Of a stretch of 33,257 nucleotides of DNA, positions 31,541 to 33,257 are shown piece by piece (position 1 is the first letter of the stretch; the number at the start of each line of letters is the position of its first letter). The DNA is taken from positions 1 to 33,257 of the forward strand of contig JAHBZL010000050.1 of assembly GCA_019635485.1 (NCBI GenBank), read 5' to 3'. The stretch comes from Piscinibacter sp. GTDB lineage: Bacteria; Pseudomonadota; Gammaproteobacteria; Burkholderiales; Burkholderiaceae_C. The notes under the pieces are model-generated. The model did not search any database and was not told the origin of the DNA. It saw only the letters and a program-made list of their open reading frames with translations. The translations under genes and the position numbers were made by a program.

Positions 31541-32475
31541 GCCGGGAACACCCCGGTCGACAGGTAGCGGTCGCCGCGGTCGCAGACGATGAACACGATC
31601 GTCGCGTTCTCGACCTCGCGCGCGATCTGCAGCGCCACCCAGCAGGCGCCGGCCGCCGAGATGCCGGCGAACAGCCCTTCCTCGCGCGCCAGCCGGCGGG
31701 CCATCTCCTCCGCGTCGGCCTGGCTGACGTAGACCATCCGGTCGACCCATTGCGGGTCGTAGATCTTCGGCAGGTATTCGGCCGGCCACTTGCGGATGCC
31801 CGGGATGCGCGAGCCCTCGGCCGGCTGCGCACCGATCACCTGCACCGACGGGCTCTGTTCCTTCAGGTAACGGGAGGTCCCGGTGATGCTGCCCGTGGTG
31901 CCCATCGCGCTGACAAAGTGCGTGATGCGGCCGTGCGTGTCGCGCCAGATCTCCGGCCCGGTGGTTTCGTAGTGAATGCGCGGATTGTCGGGATTGGCGA
32001 ACTGGTCGAGCACGCGGCCCTTGCCGTCCTTCTGCATCTGCTCGGCCAGGTCGCGCGCGTACTCCATGCCGCCCGAGCGCGGCGTGAGGATCAGTTCGGC
32101 GCCGAACGCCTTCATCGTCTGCGCCCGCTCGACCGACAGGTCCTCCGGCATGATCAGCAGCATGCGGTAGCCGCGGATCGCCGCGGCCATCGCCAGCGCG
32201 ATGCCGGTGTTGCCGGACGTGGCCTCGATCAGCGTGTCGCCGGGCCGGATCTCGCCGCGCTCCTCGGCGCGGCGGATCATGCTGATCGCCGGGCGGTCCT
32301 TCACCGAGCCGGCCGGGTTGTTGCCCTCGAGCTTGCCGAGGATCACGTTGCCGCGCTGCTCGTTCTCGAGGCCCGGCACGCGCTGCAGGCGCACCAGCGG
32401 CGTCGCGCCGATCACGTCCTCCAGCGTCGCGTAGCGCGGCGCGGCTTCGGCGGGCTTCCTGGGCTTGGCGGGCAT
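31537..32475 (-). CDS. cysM: Cysteine synthase B (O-acetylserine sulfhydrylase)
   Basis: 312 residues from ATG 32475, with AAGGAGA eight bases upstream. The fold-type II PLP enzyme motifs are LEDVIGATPLVRLQRVPG, the PLP-Lys site KLEGNNPAGSVKDRPAISMI (about 50-69), the phosphate/substrate loop TLIEATSGNTGIALAMAAAI and SAMGTTGSITGTSRYLKEQ. The longer CysM-type substrate-loop region (LTPRSGGMEYARDLAEQMQ) favours CysM over CysK. It makes cysteine or S-sulfocysteine from O-acetylserine and sulfide or thiosulfate. It leads the cysM-nudix-tusA run and diverges from tRNA-Leu. Confidence 0.92.
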   Translation of the reverse strand: MPAKPRKPAEAAPRYATLEDVIGATPLVRLQRVPGLENEQRGNVILGKLEGNNPAGSVKDRPAISMIRRAEERGEIRPGDTLIEATSGNTGIALAMAAAIRGYRMLLIMPEDLSVERAQTMKAFGAELILTPRSGGMEYARDLAEQMQKDGKGRVLDQFANPDNPRIHYETTGPEIWRDTHGRITHFVSAMGTTGSITGTSRYLKEQSPSVQVIGAQPAEGSRIPGIRKWPAEYLPKIYDPQWVDRMVYVSQADAEEMARRLAREEGLFAGISAAGACWVALQIAREVENATIVFIVCDRGDRYLSTGVFPA

Positions 32476-32527
32476 GTTCTCTCCTTGTCCGGATTGTCGC
32501 AGGCCATCCGTGGCCACGCAGGCTGCG

Positions 32528-32536
32528 TGCCATAAT
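32528..32536 (+). promoter_or_regulatory. Extended -10 promoter of tRNA-Leu(CAA)
   Basis: TGCCATAAT is an extended -10 (TG-N-CATAAT) about 30 bases before the tRNA. No good -35 is present 17 bases upstream. The promoter would also drive the rhomboid gene 11 bases after the tRNA. Confidence 0.5.
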
Positions 32537-32567
32537 CCGACCCCTTCGCGCCCGAGCGCGCTCCACT

Positions 32568-32654
32568 GCCGGAGTGGCGAAATCGGTAGACGCAGCAGAC
32601 TCAAAATCTGCCGGTGGCAACACCGTACCGGTTCGATTCCGGTCTCCGGCACCA
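32568..32654 (+). tRNA. tRNA-Leu(CAA)
   Basis: Class II tRNA, 87 nt with CCA. Acceptor GCCGGAG/CTCCGGC is perfect, anticodon stem GCAGA/TCTGC with loop CTCAAAA (anticodon CAA), long variable arm, T-loop TTCGATT and discriminator A. All invariant bases are intact, in contrast to the altered tRNAs at 8339-11413. Confidence 0.97.
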
Positions 32655-32665
32655 GACCCGCCGCA

Positions 32666-33256
32666 ATGCCCTCGCTCCCGCCGATCACGCAAGCGCTGCT
32701 GCTGCTCAATGTCGCGCTGTTCGCCGTCGACTACCTGCTCGGGCGCCTGCTGACCGGCCTGTTCGCGCTCTGGCCGCTGGGCACGCACTTCATGCCCTAC
32801 CAGGTGGTGACCTATGCCTTCCTGCACGGCGACATGGCACACCTGTTCTTCAACATGCTGGGCCTGTGGATGTTCGGCTCGGAGCTGGAGCGCCTGTGGG
32901 GCGGCAAGCGCTACGTGCAGTTCTACGCCGCCAGCGTGCTCGCCGCGGCGCTGACGCAGTTGCTGGTCAACAGCCTGATCGGCTCGGGCGCGCCCACCAT
33001 CGGGGCCTCCGGCGGCCTGTTCGGCCTGCTGCTCGCCTTCGGCATGATGTTCCCGAACCGGGTCATCATGCCGCTGTTTCCGCCGATACCGATGAAGGCG
33101 CGCACCTTCGTCATCGTGTTCGGCGTGCTGGAGCTGCTGCTGGGTGTCTACAGCCCGACCGGCGGCGTGGCGCACTTCGCGCACCTGGGCGGCATGCTGG
33201 GCGGCTACCTGATGATCCGCTACTGGCGCGGCCTGCCGCCGTTCGGCCGGCGCTAG
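32666..33256 (+). CDS. Rhomboid-family intramembrane serine protease
   Basis: 196 residues, six hydrophobic segments, the minimal rhomboid core. Catalytic Ser is in GASGGLFGLLLAFG (about 112-125; GxSG), and His is in HFAHLGGMLGGYLMI near residue 173. The oxyanion Asn/His region HGDMAHLFFNMLGLWMFGSE (about 54-73) and the L1-loop sequence LWGGKRYVQFYAASVLAA are as expected. It cleaves transmembrane helices of unknown substrate proteins in the inner membrane. The ATG begins 11 bases after the tRNA-Leu CCA, with no space for its own promoter, so it is probably co-transcribed with the tRNA. The gene ends one base before the window edge. Confidence 0.93.
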   Translation: MPSLPPITQALLLLNVALFAVDYLLGRLLTGLFALWPLGTHFMPYQVVTYAFLHGDMAHLFFNMLGLWMFGSELERLWGGKRYVQFYAASVLAAALTQLLVNSLIGSGAPTIGASGGLFGLLLAFGMMFPNRVIMPLFPPIPMKARTFVIVFGVLELLLGVYSPTGGVAHFAHLGGMLGGYLMIRYWRGLPPFGRR

Positions 33257-33257
33257 G

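Noticed and set aside
1-33257. CRISPR array, insertion sequence or attachment site
   Set aside because: No regularly spaced repeats, transposase or integrase frames, or direct repeats flanking the tRNA locus were seen by eye.

Overview
The window is GC-rich (about 70 %), densely coded bacterial chromosome. The gene families (GcvA-like LysR regulators, the senABC cluster, CysM, TusA, a Bacillus-type GuaC, rrn-style boxA) point to a betaproteobacterium of the order Burkholderiales, in the Comamonadaceae / Rubrivivax-Leptothrix range. That placement is inferred from content, not from a marker gene. No insertion sequence, prophage or CRISPR array was seen.

Layout. Positions 1-4543 hold the 3' end of a chemotaxis receptor, a LysR regulator, an MFS transporter coupled to a 53-residue membrane protein, a LysE-type exporter and a divergent AraC regulator. 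Positions 4557-11858, all on the minus strand, form the most unusual part. Read 5' to 3' it has a sigma70-like promoter with a perfect palindrome inside it, a 52-codon ORF, an intrinsic terminator, an rRNA-type boxB/boxA leader, a tRNA-Gly-like gene, about 270 nt of contiguous hairpins, tRNA-Asp, tRNA-Phe, a PcfJ-like protein, tRNA-His-, Leu- and Met-like genes, an HNH endonuclease, further RNA hairpins, a D-armless tRNA-like element, a tRNA-Cys-like gene, then slipin, an SDH-type serine protease and the RNA ligase RtcB, closed by a terminator. Several of the tRNAs carry defects that should hinder translation. A small Xre-like repressor (11907-12278) is divergent from the promoter and is the obvious candidate to bind the palindrome. 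I read this as an RNA-damage/RNA-repair locus in which RtcB is co-directional with an array of tRNA mimics. This is the best candidate in the window for an undescribed system.

Positions 12364-15566 hold a complete selenoneine biosynthesis cluster: selD/senC and senB translationally coupled, senA divergent with overlapping start codons. Positions 15692-24285 hold envelope, DNA-repair and purine genes: two convergent secreted proteins, a small conserved protein, a UvrD helicase, a patatin, guaC with a strongly folded leader, a DUF4397 lipoprotein and an OmpR-type regulator whose phospho-acceptor is Glu. Positions 24540-33256 hold an S41 peptidase lipoprotein, valS, a degenerate 2-hydroxyacid dehydrogenase, galU, a cysM-nudix-tusA run, tRNA-Leu(CAA) and a rhomboid protease.

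Transcription comes in short co-directional runs, and several convergent pairs overlap at their 3' ends (1482-1485, 16273-16330, 23473-23536, 28773-28831). Functions of single housekeeping genes are secure. The joint function of the tRNA/RtcB locus is inference.
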